Source: SAR324 cluster bacterium REDSEA-S27_B3 (GTDB lineage: Bacteria > SAR324 > NAC60-12). Taken from it: DNA of 37,307 bases. The DNA lies in the NCBI GenBank assembly GCA_001627865.1, contig LUQO01000008.1:6560-43866 (forward strand), given 5' to 3'. A program made the translations under genes and the position numbers. The notes below the pieces were generated by a model. It was not told the DNA's origin. It did no database searches and was given only the letters and a program-made list of their open reading frames with translations. This document shows positions 16,387 to 24,549 of this stretch, piece after piece; the stretch's first letter is position 1, and each line of letters opens with the position of its first letter.

Positions 16387-16465
16387 CTCACCTGCCATTA
16401 AAGACTGAATGAAGATGTATCCGGAAGATAATTGTTGTTGAATATTTCTATTTTTGTAACACATT

Positions 16466-16494
16466 TTGTCAAGCACAAGAGAAAAAATTATATA
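16466..16494 (+). promoter_or_regulatory. Distal promoter of the rpsB operon
   Basis: TTGTCA (16466-16471), a 17-bp spacer and TATATA (16489-16494). A start near 16501 would give an rpsB leader of about 285 nt, long enough for autoregulatory structure. Confidence 0.5.
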
Positions 16495-16679
16495 AGCGGA
16501 ATCATTACCAACATTTCTTCTACAAAAGAAATAAGTAAATCCTCAAGTTATGATAGGTAAAAAATACGAGAAAAACATTAATACTCGAATCATATTCTGA
16601 AAAAGAACTTGAAAACTTATAGAAGTTCAGTTAAAAATGGTTGGTTAATTCATATTCGACAAAGAAAACTGGAAACTGA

Positions 16680-16708
16680 TTGTCAAAGGGTGTTGGCAAC
16701 AGTACATT
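16680..16708 (+). promoter_or_regulatory. Proximal promoter of the rpsB operon
   Basis: TTGTCA (16680-16685), a 17-bp spacer and TACATT (16703-16708), 79 bases before the rpsB ATG. Weaker -10 than the distal site. Confidence 0.4.
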
Positions 16709-16786
16709 TTCTTTATGATTCACCATGAAGCCTTTTTGTCCGGATCACCCACGGACACATAACCAAGCCATTTAAAAGGAGAAATT

Positions 16787-18040
16787 ATGGCTGTCATTTC
16801 AATGAAAACCTTTCTAGAAGCCGGAGTCCACTTTGGGCACCAGACAAAACGCTGGCATCCCAACATGGCTCAATACATCTACGGGATAAAAAACGGGGTG
16901 CATGTCATAGATTTGCGCCAAACCTTATCAAAACTCAAAGTAGCCTATGAGTATGTGAAAGTATCTGCTGCAGAAGGACGAGTACCTCTCTTTGTCGGCA
17001 CAAAGACTCAAATACAACGCATTGTAAAAGAAGAAGCTGACCGTTGCGGCAGTCCATACATCAATTTTCGTTGGCTGGGTGGGCTCCTGACAAACTTTGG
17101 TACAGTTAAACAGTCCATTGCTCGAATGAAAACCTTTGAAGAAATAGCGGGCGAAGATGGCAGCTACGAAGGGGTTATCAAAAAAGAAGCACTCATGATG
17201 GAGCGTAAGCGCGTGAAACTGGAACGTTCCCTGGGAGGAGTGCGAAATATGAAAAGCGTCCCCTCAATACTTTTTATCACAGATTGTCACAAAGAACAGC
17301 TTGCGTTGAAAGAAGCGCAAAAGCTGGGTATTCCTGTTATTGGCGTTGCTGATACAAACTGTGATCCCACCGGTATCGACTTTGTTATTCCAGGAAACGA
17401 TGATTCCCCGCGAGCGGTTGCATTATACGCCAATGTTATTTCCACTGCAGTAATGGAGGGGTTGGCTGAATATAAGCAAAGCAGAATTCAAACCCCTCCT
17501 GTAGATAAGTCACCTGCAAAAAAACTTAAATCAAAAGCATCGGTTTCTGACAAAAAAGAAGTTGATGCAGATGTGAAAAGTCAGCAGACTGATCTAAAAG
17601 AAACTGCTACGGAAATTAAGCCGTCTGCAAAAAAACCAAAAGGAAAAGCCGAAGATTCTGACAAGAAAGAAAATGCTGATGACAAACAAAAACAGCAGAC
17701 AGAATCAAAAGAAAAATCTGCTGAAATAAAAGCTGAAACTGATGCAAAGAAGGTTGCTGAGGAAAAAACCGCAGCTGAGGAAAAGAAGGTTGCTGAGGAA
17801 AAAACCGCAGCTGAGGAAAAGAAAGCTCCTGCTGTAAAGCCCAAATCTAAACTAAAAGCAAAAGCATCTGTTAAAACAGCTGAAGCTAAAGCAGAAAAGC
17901 CGACACTAAAAACAAAAAAACCACCAAAAAAGGAAGCTGTAAAAACAGATAAGCCAGTAGAAATTTCTCCAGCTGCTGAGGCAAAGAAAACGGCATCAAC
18001 AAAAGCTAAAAAAGTTGAAGAGACTGAAACTGAAAAATAG
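16787..18040 (+). CDS. rpsB: 30S ribosomal protein S2 with long low-complexity tail
   Basis: Residues 1 to about 232 are a normal S2 (start MAVISMKTFLEAGVHFGHQ; RWLGGLLTN; IGVADTNCDP; DDSPRA). Most bacterial S2 proteins end shortly after this. Here a tail of roughly 180 residues follows, made almost entirely of Lys, Ala, Glu, Thr and Pro, without hydrophobic core residues, resembling histone H1-like or AlgP-like tails. A 36-bp unit (KKVAEEKTAAEE) is tandemly duplicated at 17747-17818. The Shine-Dalgarno AAGGAG precedes the ATG. First gene of the rpsB-tsf-pyrH-frr cluster. The tail may bind RNA or be disordered; no frameshift is evident because it remains in frame with consistent codon use. 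Confidence 0.97.
   Translation: MAVISMKTFLEAGVHFGHQTKRWHPNMAQYIYGIKNGVHVIDLRQTLSKLKVAYEYVKVSAAEGRVPLFVGTKTQIQRIVKEEADRCGSPYINFRWLGGLLTNFGTVKQSIARMKTFEEIAGEDGSYEGVIKKEALMMERKRVKLERSLGGVRNMKSVPSILFITDCHKEQLALKEAQKLGIPVIGVADTNCDPTGIDFVIPGNDDSPRAVALYANVISTAVMEGLAEYKQSRIQTPPVDKSPAKKLKSKASVSDKKEVDADVKSQQTDLKETATEIKPSAKKPKGKAEDSDKKENADDKQKQQTESKEKSAEIKAETDAKKVAEEKTAAEEKKVAEEKTAAEEKKAPAVKPKSKLKAKASVKTAEAKAEKPTLKTKKPPKKEAVKTDKPVEISPAAEAKKTASTKAKKVEETETEK
17747..17818 (+). repeat. 36-bp tandem repeat inside rpsB
   Basis: Two back-to-back identical 36-bp units (17747-17782 and 17783-17818) encode KKVAEEKTAAEE twice. A third copy begins but diverges after AAGAAAGCT. The repeat length keeps the reading frame, so copy number can vary without breaking S2. 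Confidence 0.9.
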
Positions 18041-18070
18041 CCTGAATCTTTCAGGACATTTTTATTTTTT
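18041..18070 (+). terminator. Attenuator/terminator between rpsB and tsf
   Basis: CCTGAA-TCT-TTCAGG forms a 6-bp stem with a 3-nt loop immediately after the rpsB stop, followed by a T-rich run (ACATTTTTATTTTTTT). The stem is short, so partial read-through into tsf is likely; rpsB/tsf pairs elsewhere are also separated by attenuating structures. Confidence 0.55.
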
Positions 18071-18111
18071 TCAGAAAACCAAATAACCTAATAAAGCTAT
18101 CATAAAAATAA

Positions 18112-18972
18112 ATGCAAAAGACAACAATTACAGCATCAGCAGTAAAAGAGCTAAGAGAAATTACTGGGGTAGCAATGATGGATTGCAAAAAAGCCCTGGT
18201 TGAAACAAATGGTAATGTTGAAGAAGCAAAAGACTTCTTGCGAAAAAAAGGACAAGCAAAGGCATTAAAAAAATCAACTCGCGAGACGAGTGAAGGTGCG
18301 GTTAGCTTTTCAACAAGTGAGGATGGAAAATCTGCCGGCTTGGTCAAAGTTGCTTGTGAAACTGATTTTGTGGCCAGAAATGATAAATTTCAGGCTTTCA
18401 TCAAAAAACTTGCAGAACAAGTTGCCGAGCAAGGCGAGAATGATGTTTTAAAACAGAACTTAGTTGATGGACAAGGTGATGTTGAAGGCATGATGACTGA
18501 TACCATTGCTGAATTGGGCGAAAACATGCAAATTCTCAACAGTAGAAAATTTGAAATAAAACATGGTTCAATTGGTGGTTATATACACAGCAATGGCAAA
18601 ATAGGGGTTGCAGTCCCACTTGAAACAGATCAGCCTTGTGAAGATGAACGTCTGAAAACACTGGCCCGCGACATTGCCATGCATATAGCGGCATTTCACG
18701 CTGAAGCTGTCAAAGAAGATCAGGTTTCTGAGGAAGTGCTTGACAAAGAAAAAGAAGTTTTTAGTGCCCAGGCCAGAGAATCCGGAAAGCCTGACAACAT
18801 CATTGAAAAAATGATAGAAGGGCGTTTAATAAAATTCATCAAAGAAATATGTGTGGAAAGCCAGCCTTTTGTGAAAGATCCGCAGATTTCAGTAAGCCAG
18901 ATGGTTCAGAATACCGCAAATGAGCTAGGCGTTAATATCAATTTTGACAGATTTGAAAAATACCAGTTCTAA
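18112..18972 (+). CDS. tsf: Elongation factor Ts
   Basis: 286-aa guanine-nucleotide exchange factor for EF-Tu. The N-terminal UBA-like domain holds the diagnostic TGVAMMDCKKAL, followed by ACETDFVARND in the core. Length is typical of proteobacterial EF-Ts. ATG at 18112; second gene of the cluster, 71 bp after rpsB across the attenuator and 9 bp before pyrH. Confidence 0.97.
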   Translation: MQKTTITASAVKELREITGVAMMDCKKALVETNGNVEEAKDFLRKKGQAKALKKSTRETSEGAVSFSTSEDGKSAGLVKVACETDFVARNDKFQAFIKKLAEQVAEQGENDVLKQNLVDGQGDVEGMMTDTIAELGENMQILNSRKFEIKHGSIGGYIHSNGKIGVAVPLETDQPCEDERLKTLARDIAMHIAAFHAEAVKEDQVSEEVLDKEKEVFSAQARESGKPDNIIEKMIEGRLIKFIKEICVESQPFVKDPQISVSQMVQNTANELGVNINFDRFEKYQF

Positions 18973-18981
18973 ACTGCTTGC

Positions 18982-19692
18982 ATGACCCCAAAATACAAAC
19001 GTATCCTGCTGAAATTGAGCGGTGAAACTCTGGGAGGAGATCGAGGTACCGGGTTTGAGTATGATACAATTAGAGGGCTTGCCGAAAGTGTGATTGCCGT
19101 ACATAATCTTGATGTAGAAGTTGGGATTGTAGTCGGCGGTGGCAACATTTTTCGTGGCTCTAAGTCCACTGATGGCAATGTAGGACGGGTAGCAGGTGAT
19201 CATATGGGAATGCTGGCCACTGTGATCAACAGTATTTGTCTTCAGGAAATGCTGGAACAGAGAGGCGTCTTAACCCGTGTCTTGTCTGCAATCGAGCTGA
19301 ACGCAATCGCTGAACCTTATATCAAGCGCAGAGCTGATCGTCATCTGGAAAAAAAACGGGTAGTAATTTTCGCGGCTGGAACAGGGAATCCATTTTTTAC
19401 CACTGATACGGCTGCGGTTCTTCGCGCGTCAGAAGTTGGTGCGGAAATTGTCATTAAGGCAACAAAAACTAATGGCGTATATGACAAAGACCCGATAACT
19501 CACTCAGATGCTGTTCGTTACACAAACTTAAATTATGATGAAGTTCTTAATAAAAATCTGCAGGTAATGGATGCTACTGCAATTGCTTTTTGTCGGGATA
19601 ACAAACTGCCAATTTTGGTGCTTGATTACAGGGAATCTGAAACAATCCTCAAAGCAGTTTGCGGTGAATCAGTCGGAACATTGATCAACTAA
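18982..19692 (+). CDS. pyrH: Uridylate kinase (UMP kinase)
   Basis: 236-aa hexameric amino-acid-kinase-fold enzyme converting UMP to UDP. Motifs: KRILLKLSGETLGG at the N-terminus, VVGGGNIFRG, and the acceptor region FAAGTGNPFFTTDTAA. Conserved position between tsf and frr. ATG at 18982, no strong Shine-Dalgarno, so translation may be coupled to tsf (9-bp gap). Confidence 0.97.
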   Translation: MTPKYKRILLKLSGETLGGDRGTGFEYDTIRGLAESVIAVHNLDVEVGIVVGGGNIFRGSKSTDGNVGRVAGDHMGMLATVINSICLQEMLEQRGVLTRVLSAIELNAIAEPYIKRRADRHLEKKRVVIFAAGTGNPFFTTDTAAVLRASEVGAEIVIKATKTNGVYDKDPITHSDAVRYTNLNYDEVLNKNLQVMDATAIAFCRDNKLPILVLDYRESETILKAVCGESVGTLIN

Positions 19693-19697
19693 CAGAG

Positions 19698-20267
19698 ATG
19701 TCACTGGAAAAAACACAGGAAGTTGAAGAATTAGTGGAACTGATGATGGACAGTACAATTGAGAGTCTCAAGCGGGATCTCAGTGGTATTCATGCCGGTC
19801 GTGTTTCTCCTGCAATGCTGGACAACATCAAGGTAGATTATTACGGATCCCCTACACCAATTAATCAGGTGGCAAACATATCCACTCCGGAACCTCAGAT
19901 GTTAGCCATAAGTCCATGGGAAAAAAAGATGATCAAGGAAATAGAACGAAGCTTGCAGGCCGCAAACCTCGGTTTCAGTATTTCTAATGATGGAAATCTC
20001 ATCCGTGCGGTGACTCCTCCCTTTACCGAGGAGAGACGTAAAGATTATGTTAAGCAGATTAAAAAAATAGGGGAAGATTCAAAGATTGCCGTACGTAATG
20101 CACGGAGGGAAGGAAATGATCAATTGAAGCAGATGGAGAAAGATAAGCTTATATCCCAGGATGAAGAAAAAATGGCACAGGAACATGTTCAGAAAATAAC
20201 TGATAAGCATACTCACATGGTGGATGAGTTAATTGCTGCAAAGGAAAAAGAACTTATGACACTTTAG
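19698..20267 (+). CDS. frr: Ribosome recycling factor
   Basis: 189 aa, full length for the family. Works with EF-G to split post-termination ribosomes. The two-domain signature is clear: HAGRVSPAMLDNIKVDYYG in the helical domain and PPFTEERRKDYVKQIK, ending in a long charged helix. Only 5 bp follow the pyrH stop before its ATG. Fourth gene of the cluster. Confidence 0.97.
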   Translation: MSLEKTQEVEELVELMMDSTIESLKRDLSGIHAGRVSPAMLDNIKVDYYGSPTPINQVANISTPEPQMLAISPWEKKMIKEIERSLQAANLGFSISNDGNLIRAVTPPFTEERRKDYVKQIKKIGEDSKIAVRNARREGNDQLKQMEKDKLISQDEEKMAQEHVQKITDKHTHMVDELIAAKEKELMTL

Positions 20268-20274
20268 GAAAAAA

Positions 20275-21531
20275 ATGCTGGCTGCACTTCTGCACTCTAT
20301 TTGGCAATATCAGGTTTTTAAATCTGTCGTATTTCGAGGCGGAATGGCATTTTTGACAGCATATTTTCTAATTGTGTGGTTGATGCCCTATGTAATCCGA
20401 GTTTTCCGTAAAAAGGGAATTACTTCAGATTTCATTACTACACCTGCGGATTTAAAGCCTTATACCGGAGCACCTCCAATAATGGGGGGTATCGTGTTGA
20501 TTTTGGGCATTTTAATTGGAGCAATTCTCTGGTGCAATCCAAATCAATATGTTGTTGCTCTTATGCTGATAATGCTTTCTTTTGGTATTATCGGCGCGGT
20601 AGATGATGTGGCAAAAGTTCTCAATAAGCGGCGTGTTGAGTCAGGACGTGAGGCCCGAAAAACATATAGCGAAAAAGCAGACGGAATCAGTGGAAAATGG
20701 AGACTTGCTGCACAATTTGCAGTTTCACTGCTGATAGTAACAGGCTTATATTTGTATGTAGATATTGACGGCCATTTGGTGGTGCCGCTCGTTCCGTTGA
20801 AAACTGCGTATCCTTACCTGCCTAAATATTTGTTTATTCCGCTGATGACCATCATCATCGTTGGCGGCGCAAATGCCGTTAACCTGACAGATGGTATGGA
20901 TTCACTGGCAACTGTGCCTTTGATGACTTGTGCCATGTTTGTTGGAATTGTTGCCTATATTGGTGGGGACACGGAATTTGCGGCAAAACTGAAAATACCT
21001 AGTCTTTCGCATGACATCAAGGAGTTGGCAGTTTTGTCTTCATTAATAATTAGTGCCGGTATTGCCTTTCTTAAATACAATTCTCCTCCGGCATTGATAT
21101 ATATGGGGGACATGGGCGCGCTTGCATTGGGAAGCATGGTTTCTGCCATGTTTATTTTTGTAAAAGCAGAGCTGTTTTTGCCGATTGTTGGCGGAGTTTT
21201 TGTGTTCTCAGTTCTCTCCTCTATTATACAACGCTCATTTTTCAGATTTATATTATGGAGGAAAGGACGGAAAAAAGCTGAGAGGTATCGCTTTTTTTTG
21301 CGCTCTCCATATCACCACCACTTGCAACGCCTGTGGACCTATTCAGAAAAGGAGCAGGATATAGTATCAGTTTGGGTCATTTTGCTGAATAAGCTGGGTA
21401 TTGATCCTGTTCCGGAAGAGAATAAACTTCTGACCCCTCAGGAAGTAAACAGCAGGGTTATTTGGCATATGCATCTTAAATCAATATGGCTGTTTGTGCT
21501 TACAATGATCATTTATTTTAAAGTCCGCTGA
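20275..21531 (+). CDS. mraY: Phospho-N-acetylmuramoyl-pentapeptide transferase
   Basis: Integral membrane enzyme forming lipid I from UDP-MurNAc-pentapeptide and undecaprenyl phosphate. Motifs: GAVDDVAKV (catalytic Asp pair), NAVNLTDGMDSLA, MGDMGALALG (third Asp) and PYHHHLQ; about ten transmembrane segments. At 418 aa it is longer than E. coli MraY (360 aa). Extra residues follow the first Asp motif and lie in a loop before IPSLSHDIKELAVL, like the long form seen in Bacteroidetes and some other phyla. It sits 7 bp after frr rather than in a mur cluster. No uppS, cdsA or dxr follows, unlike many frr neighbourhoods. Confidence 0.93.
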   Translation: MLAALLHSIWQYQVFKSVVFRGGMAFLTAYFLIVWLMPYVIRVFRKKGITSDFITTPADLKPYTGAPPIMGGIVLILGILIGAILWCNPNQYVVALMLIMLSFGIIGAVDDVAKVLNKRRVESGREARKTYSEKADGISGKWRLAAQFAVSLLIVTGLYLYVDIDGHLVVPLVPLKTAYPYLPKYLFIPLMTIIIVGGANAVNLTDGMDSLATVPLMTCAMFVGIVAYIGGDTEFAAKLKIPSLSHDIKELAVLSSLIISAGIAFLKYNSPPALIYMGDMGALALGSMVSAMFIFVKAELFLPIVGGVFVFSVLSSIIQRSFFRFILWRKGRKKAERYRFFLRSPYHHHLQRLWTYSEKEQDIVSVWVILLNKLGIDPVPEENKLLTPQEVNSRVIWHMHLKSIWLFVLTMIIYFKVR

Positions 21532-21613
21532 AATATTCCAGAAATTAAATCAGTTAATGATTAGTATTATTGTTCAGATGTACCTTTAAATTGTTATAAA
21601 AAACTTTAAAACA

Positions 21614-21937
21614 ATGCCTCAATTTATTATCACTTATTTCGGCGGAAATAAGCCGTCCAGCCCGGAGGAAGGCAAGCAACAAATGTCTGAGTATAAATCA
21701 TGGTTATCTTCATTAGGAAACTCAGTAGTGAGTCCTGCTAATCCACTTAAAGATACAAAAACAATTAATTCCGATGGTACTGTAACTGATAGTTGTGCAT
21801 CATCAATGTCTGGTTACACAATTATTGAAGTTGACACAATTGATAAAGCAGTATCTATATCAAAAGAATGTCCTTTTCTCAAAACGGGTGGAACACTGGA
21901 AGTTTCAGAATTAATACCGATGCCAAATTTATCCTGA
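21614..21937 (+). CDS. YciI-like (YCII-related domain) protein
   Basis: 107-aa single-domain ferredoxin-like protein of the YCII/DGPF-related family (MPQFIITYFGG start; EVDTIDKAVSISKECPFL). Members are small dimeric proteins, some with dehalogenase- or isomerase-like active sites, most uncharacterised. Independent gene, 82 bp after mraY and 122 bp before fabG. Function not assignable. Confidence 0.75.
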   Translation: MPQFIITYFGGNKPSSPEEGKQQMSEYKSWLSSLGNSVVSPANPLKDTKTINSDGTVTDSCASSMSGYTIIEVDTIDKAVSISKECPFLKTGGTLEVSELIPMPNLS

Positions 21938-22059
21938 TTGAAACGGCAAAACTTAAATATCAGTACAGCCCCAAGCAATTGAGTGAAAAAAGCGTTTACT
22001 CCTTTACTGAAAGCATGAAGCTTAATCGATGATACGACAGGAAAACATCAAATAACATT

Positions 22060-22794
22060 ATGAATTTAAAAGGAAAAACAGCACTAATTACTGGAGCCGG
22101 AAGAGGAATAGGCAAAACCATTGCAGTCAAATTAGCAGAGTCCGGCTCTGATATCGCGGTTGCTGATATGAATCCTGTCAGTGATGATGTACTTAGCGAA
22201 ATTGAAAAAAATGGTAGTAAGTGTCTGACTTTTCAGGTAGATGTTACTGACGTGGAGTCAGTTGATTCGATGGTGAAGCAGATTATCGATGCCGTCGGAG
22301 GCATACATATTTTAGTGAATAATGCAGGCATCACTCAGGACAATCTGTTTATGCGCATGAAACCCGAACAGTGGTCACAGGTTATTGATGTCAACCTCAA
22401 CGGAGTGTTCCATGTGACAAAAGCTGTAATCCGGACAATGGTCAAACAGCATTCCGGAAAAATTATCAACATTTCTTCTGTAGTTGGTTTTTCAGGAAAT
22501 CCCGGACAAGTCAATTACAGTTCAACCAAATCAGCTCTGCTCGGATTCACAAAATCTCTCTCTCGAGAAGTTGGCACACGCGGTATTACCGTAAATGCTG
22601 TGGCCCCAGGATTTATCAATACCGCAATGACACAAGCTCTTAATGAAAGTCAGCAGGAAGCAATTCTAAATCAAATTCCTTTGGGGCGTATGGGAGAGGC
22701 GGAGGATATTGCCAATGCTGTTGCTTTTTTAGCCTCTGATGAGGCCTCGTACATTACCGGAACGGTGCTTCATGTGAACGGCGGAATGTACTAA
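22060..22794 (+). CDS. fabG: 3-oxoacyl-ACP reductase
   Basis: 244-aa SDR with all FabG hallmarks: TGAGRGIG cofactor loop, NNAGITQDNLFMRM (a FabG-specific signature), catalytic Ser in NISSVVG and YSSTK, and the VLHVNGGMY C-terminus. It reduces 3-ketoacyl-ACP in fatty-acid elongation. First of fabG-acpP-fabF. No Shine-Dalgarno is evident at the ATG. Confidence 0.96.
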   Translation: MNLKGKTALITGAGRGIGKTIAVKLAESGSDIAVADMNPVSDDVLSEIEKNGSKCLTFQVDVTDVESVDSMVKQIIDAVGGIHILVNNAGITQDNLFMRMKPEQWSQVIDVNLNGVFHVTKAVIRTMVKQHSGKIINISSVVGFSGNPGQVNYSSTKSALLGFTKSLSREVGTRGITVNAVAPGFINTAMTQALNESQQEAILNQIPLGRMGEAEDIANAVAFLASDEASYITGTVLHVNGGMY

Positions 22795-22893
22795 ACTCTA
22801 AATTGAAGATCAAAATAATTGACTTTTATTTTTGTTTCTGACAATAAAAGTAGGCCCAATAAATTATTTTCAACCCTTTAACCAAACAATAAT

Positions 22894-23130
22894 ATGGAAG
22901 AAATACAATCAAAAGTTATCCAAATTATCAGTGAACAATTAGGCAAAGACGAGTCAGAGATTCAAATGAACTCTCATTTTATAGAAGATTTGGACGCAGA
23001 TTCACTCGACACGGTAGAATTGGTGATGGCGCTTGAAGAAGAATTTGAAATAGATATCCCTGATGAAGCCGCTGAAAAAATCAGCACAGTCCAATCTGCC
23101 GTAGATTTTATAGTGGAAGCCAAAGCCTGA
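22894..23130 (+). CDS. acpP: Acyl carrier protein
   Basis: 78-aa acidic four-helix carrier. The phosphopantetheine attachment serine is Ser37 in [18 protein letters not shown]. It carries growing acyl chains between FabG, FabF and partners encoded on either side. The 99-bp gap to fabG contains an inverted repeat (CTTTTATT 22823-22830 with AATAAAAG 22843-22850) of unknown role. Confidence 0.97.
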   Translation: MEEIQSKVIQIISEQLGKDESEIQMNSHFIEDLDADSLDTVELVMALEEEFEIDIPDEAAEKISTVQSAVDFIVEAKA

Positions 23131-23214
23131 GCTTTGGGGCAAAACTTCATTCGGTTTTGATTCAATAAAAAGTGCCGGCGGTGTTATCGCTGCACGTTGT
23201 CATTCTAAAAAAGT

Positions 23215-24450
23215 ATGGGAAATCGTGTTGTTGTTACGGGGCTTGGTTGCATATCTCCCCTAGGAAATGATGTCCCCACATCCTGGGATGCTTGCTCAAA
23301 CGGGCAGTCCGGAATAGATAGGATCACTCATTTTGATCCTGAAGCACTTCGCTGCCAGATTGCAGGAGAGGTAAAGAATTTTCAGTTACCTGACATTATT
23401 CCCCCCAAAGAAGCGAAAAAAATGGACTTGTTTATTCAGTACTCCATTCAAGCCACACAGGAAGCATTGCTTGACGCAAATTTGGAGATTACTGAAGACC
23501 TGGAGGAAGAAATTGGTGTGTCAATGGGAGTAGGCATTGGCGGGCTGGGTTGTATAGAACGATACTCCAGAATTATCGAAGAGCATGGACCAAAACGCGT
23601 CAGCCCTTTTTTCATTCCCATGACCTTAAGTAACCTTGCTCCAGGATATGTCTCCCTCCTATTTCGTGCAAAAAGCTACACTGCCTGTTCCGTTTCAGCC
23701 TGTACATCTTCTAATCATGCAATAGGCACCGCTGCTCGAACTATTGAGCGTGGTGACGCAAAAGCAGTAATTGCGGGAGGAGCAGAATCAAGTGTGACTC
23801 CATTGGGAATTGCAGGCTTTGCGGCCATGCATGCATTGAGTACTCGAAATGATGATCCGCAGAGAGCAAGCCGTCCTTATGACAGGGACCGTGACGGATT
23901 TATTATGGGAGAAGGTTCAGGAATGATGATTTTAGAGGATTATGAGTTTGCAAAATCAAGAGGGGCTAAGATTTATTGTGAAATTACCGGTTATGGATTT
24001 AGTTCTGACGCACATCACATAACCGCGCCTTCCAAAGAAGGACCCGCAAGAGCAATGAAAATGACTCTTAAAGACTCAGGATTGGCTGCGGAAGAAATTG
24101 ACTACATAAATGCTCATGGTACCTCAACACCTGCTGGCGACCTGAATGAGCTAAAAGCAATAAAAATGGCACTTGGAGAAAAGGCCGCAAATCAACTTTC
24201 CATAAGTTCAACCAAATCCATGACCGGTCATCTTCTGGGTGCAGCGGCAGCAATTGAGGCAATTTTCTCCATCAAAGCATTGCACCATAATTATGTTCCG
24301 CCCACCATCAATATTGAGAATCTTGATCCGGAATGTGATTTAGATGTAACACCAAACCAAGGGAAATCCAGAGATTTACGCGTGGCCATGTCTAATGCCT
24401 TCGGATTTGGTGGTACAAATGCGTCAGTGATATTTCAGAAAATCGACTGA
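23215..24450 (+). CDS. fabF: 3-oxoacyl-ACP synthase II
   Basis: 411-aa thiolase-fold condensing enzyme that elongates acyl-ACP with malonyl-ACP. Catalytic triad visible: Cys163 in SACTSSNHAIG, His in NAHGTSTPAGD, and Lys/His in STKSMTGHLLGAAA. C-terminal AFGFGGTNAS is conserved. Start ATG at 23215. Directly follows acpP as in many bacteria. Confidence 0.97.
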   Translation: MGNRVVVTGLGCISPLGNDVPTSWDACSNGQSGIDRITHFDPEALRCQIAGEVKNFQLPDIIPPKEAKKMDLFIQYSIQATQEALLDANLEITEDLEEEIGVSMGVGIGGLGCIERYSRIIEEHGPKRVSPFFIPMTLSNLAPGYVSLLFRAKSYTACSVSACTSSNHAIGTAARTIERGDAKAVIAGGAESSVTPLGIAGFAAMHALSTRNDDPQRASRPYDRDRDGFIMGEGSGMMILEDYEFAKSRGAKIYCEITGYGFSSDAHHITAPSKEGPARAMKMTLKDSGLAAEEIDYINAHGTSTPAGDLNELKAIKMALGEKAANQLSISSTKSMTGHLLGAAAAIEAIFSIKALHHNYVPPTINIENLDPECDLDVTPNQGKSRDLRVAMSNAFGFGGTNASVIFQKID

Positions 24451-24506
24451 GAATATTATTCCAGGAAATCCCACTTGAGGCATTTGGGATGAAAACCATT
24501 CAGAAT

Positions 24507-24531
24507 TTTGAATTTCAATTCAAATTTTTTT
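24507..24531 (+). terminator. AT-rich terminator-like hairpin after fabF
   Basis: TTTGAAT-TTCA-ATTCAAA is a perfect 7-bp inverted repeat immediately followed by seven T. The stem has one G-C pair, so it would be a weak terminator at best. It lies between fabF and the acyl-CoA dehydrogenase. Confidence 0.35.
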
Positions 24532-24549
24532 CAGGATGACTGAAAGTAC

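Larger units (their letters stand above)
16146..16786. other. 641-bp divergent intergenic region with three promoters and nested dyads
   Basis: Holds the minus-strand promoter for the DUF1611 gene (16321-16348), two plus-strand promoters for rpsB (16466-16494 and 16680-16708), and two overlapping inverted repeats between them (16361-16386 and 16366-16427). No tRNA, known riboswitch or credible gene was found. Confidence 0.6.

Noticed and set aside
17581..17844. Minus-strand Phe/Ser/Ala-rich frame opposite the rpsB tail
   Set aside because: Mirror of the Lys/Glu-rich repeat on the coding strand.
21614..24450. A polyketide or secondary-metabolite cluster (KR, ACP, KS in a row)
   Set aside because: The three proteins are standard-length primary FabG, AcpP and FabF with typical motifs.
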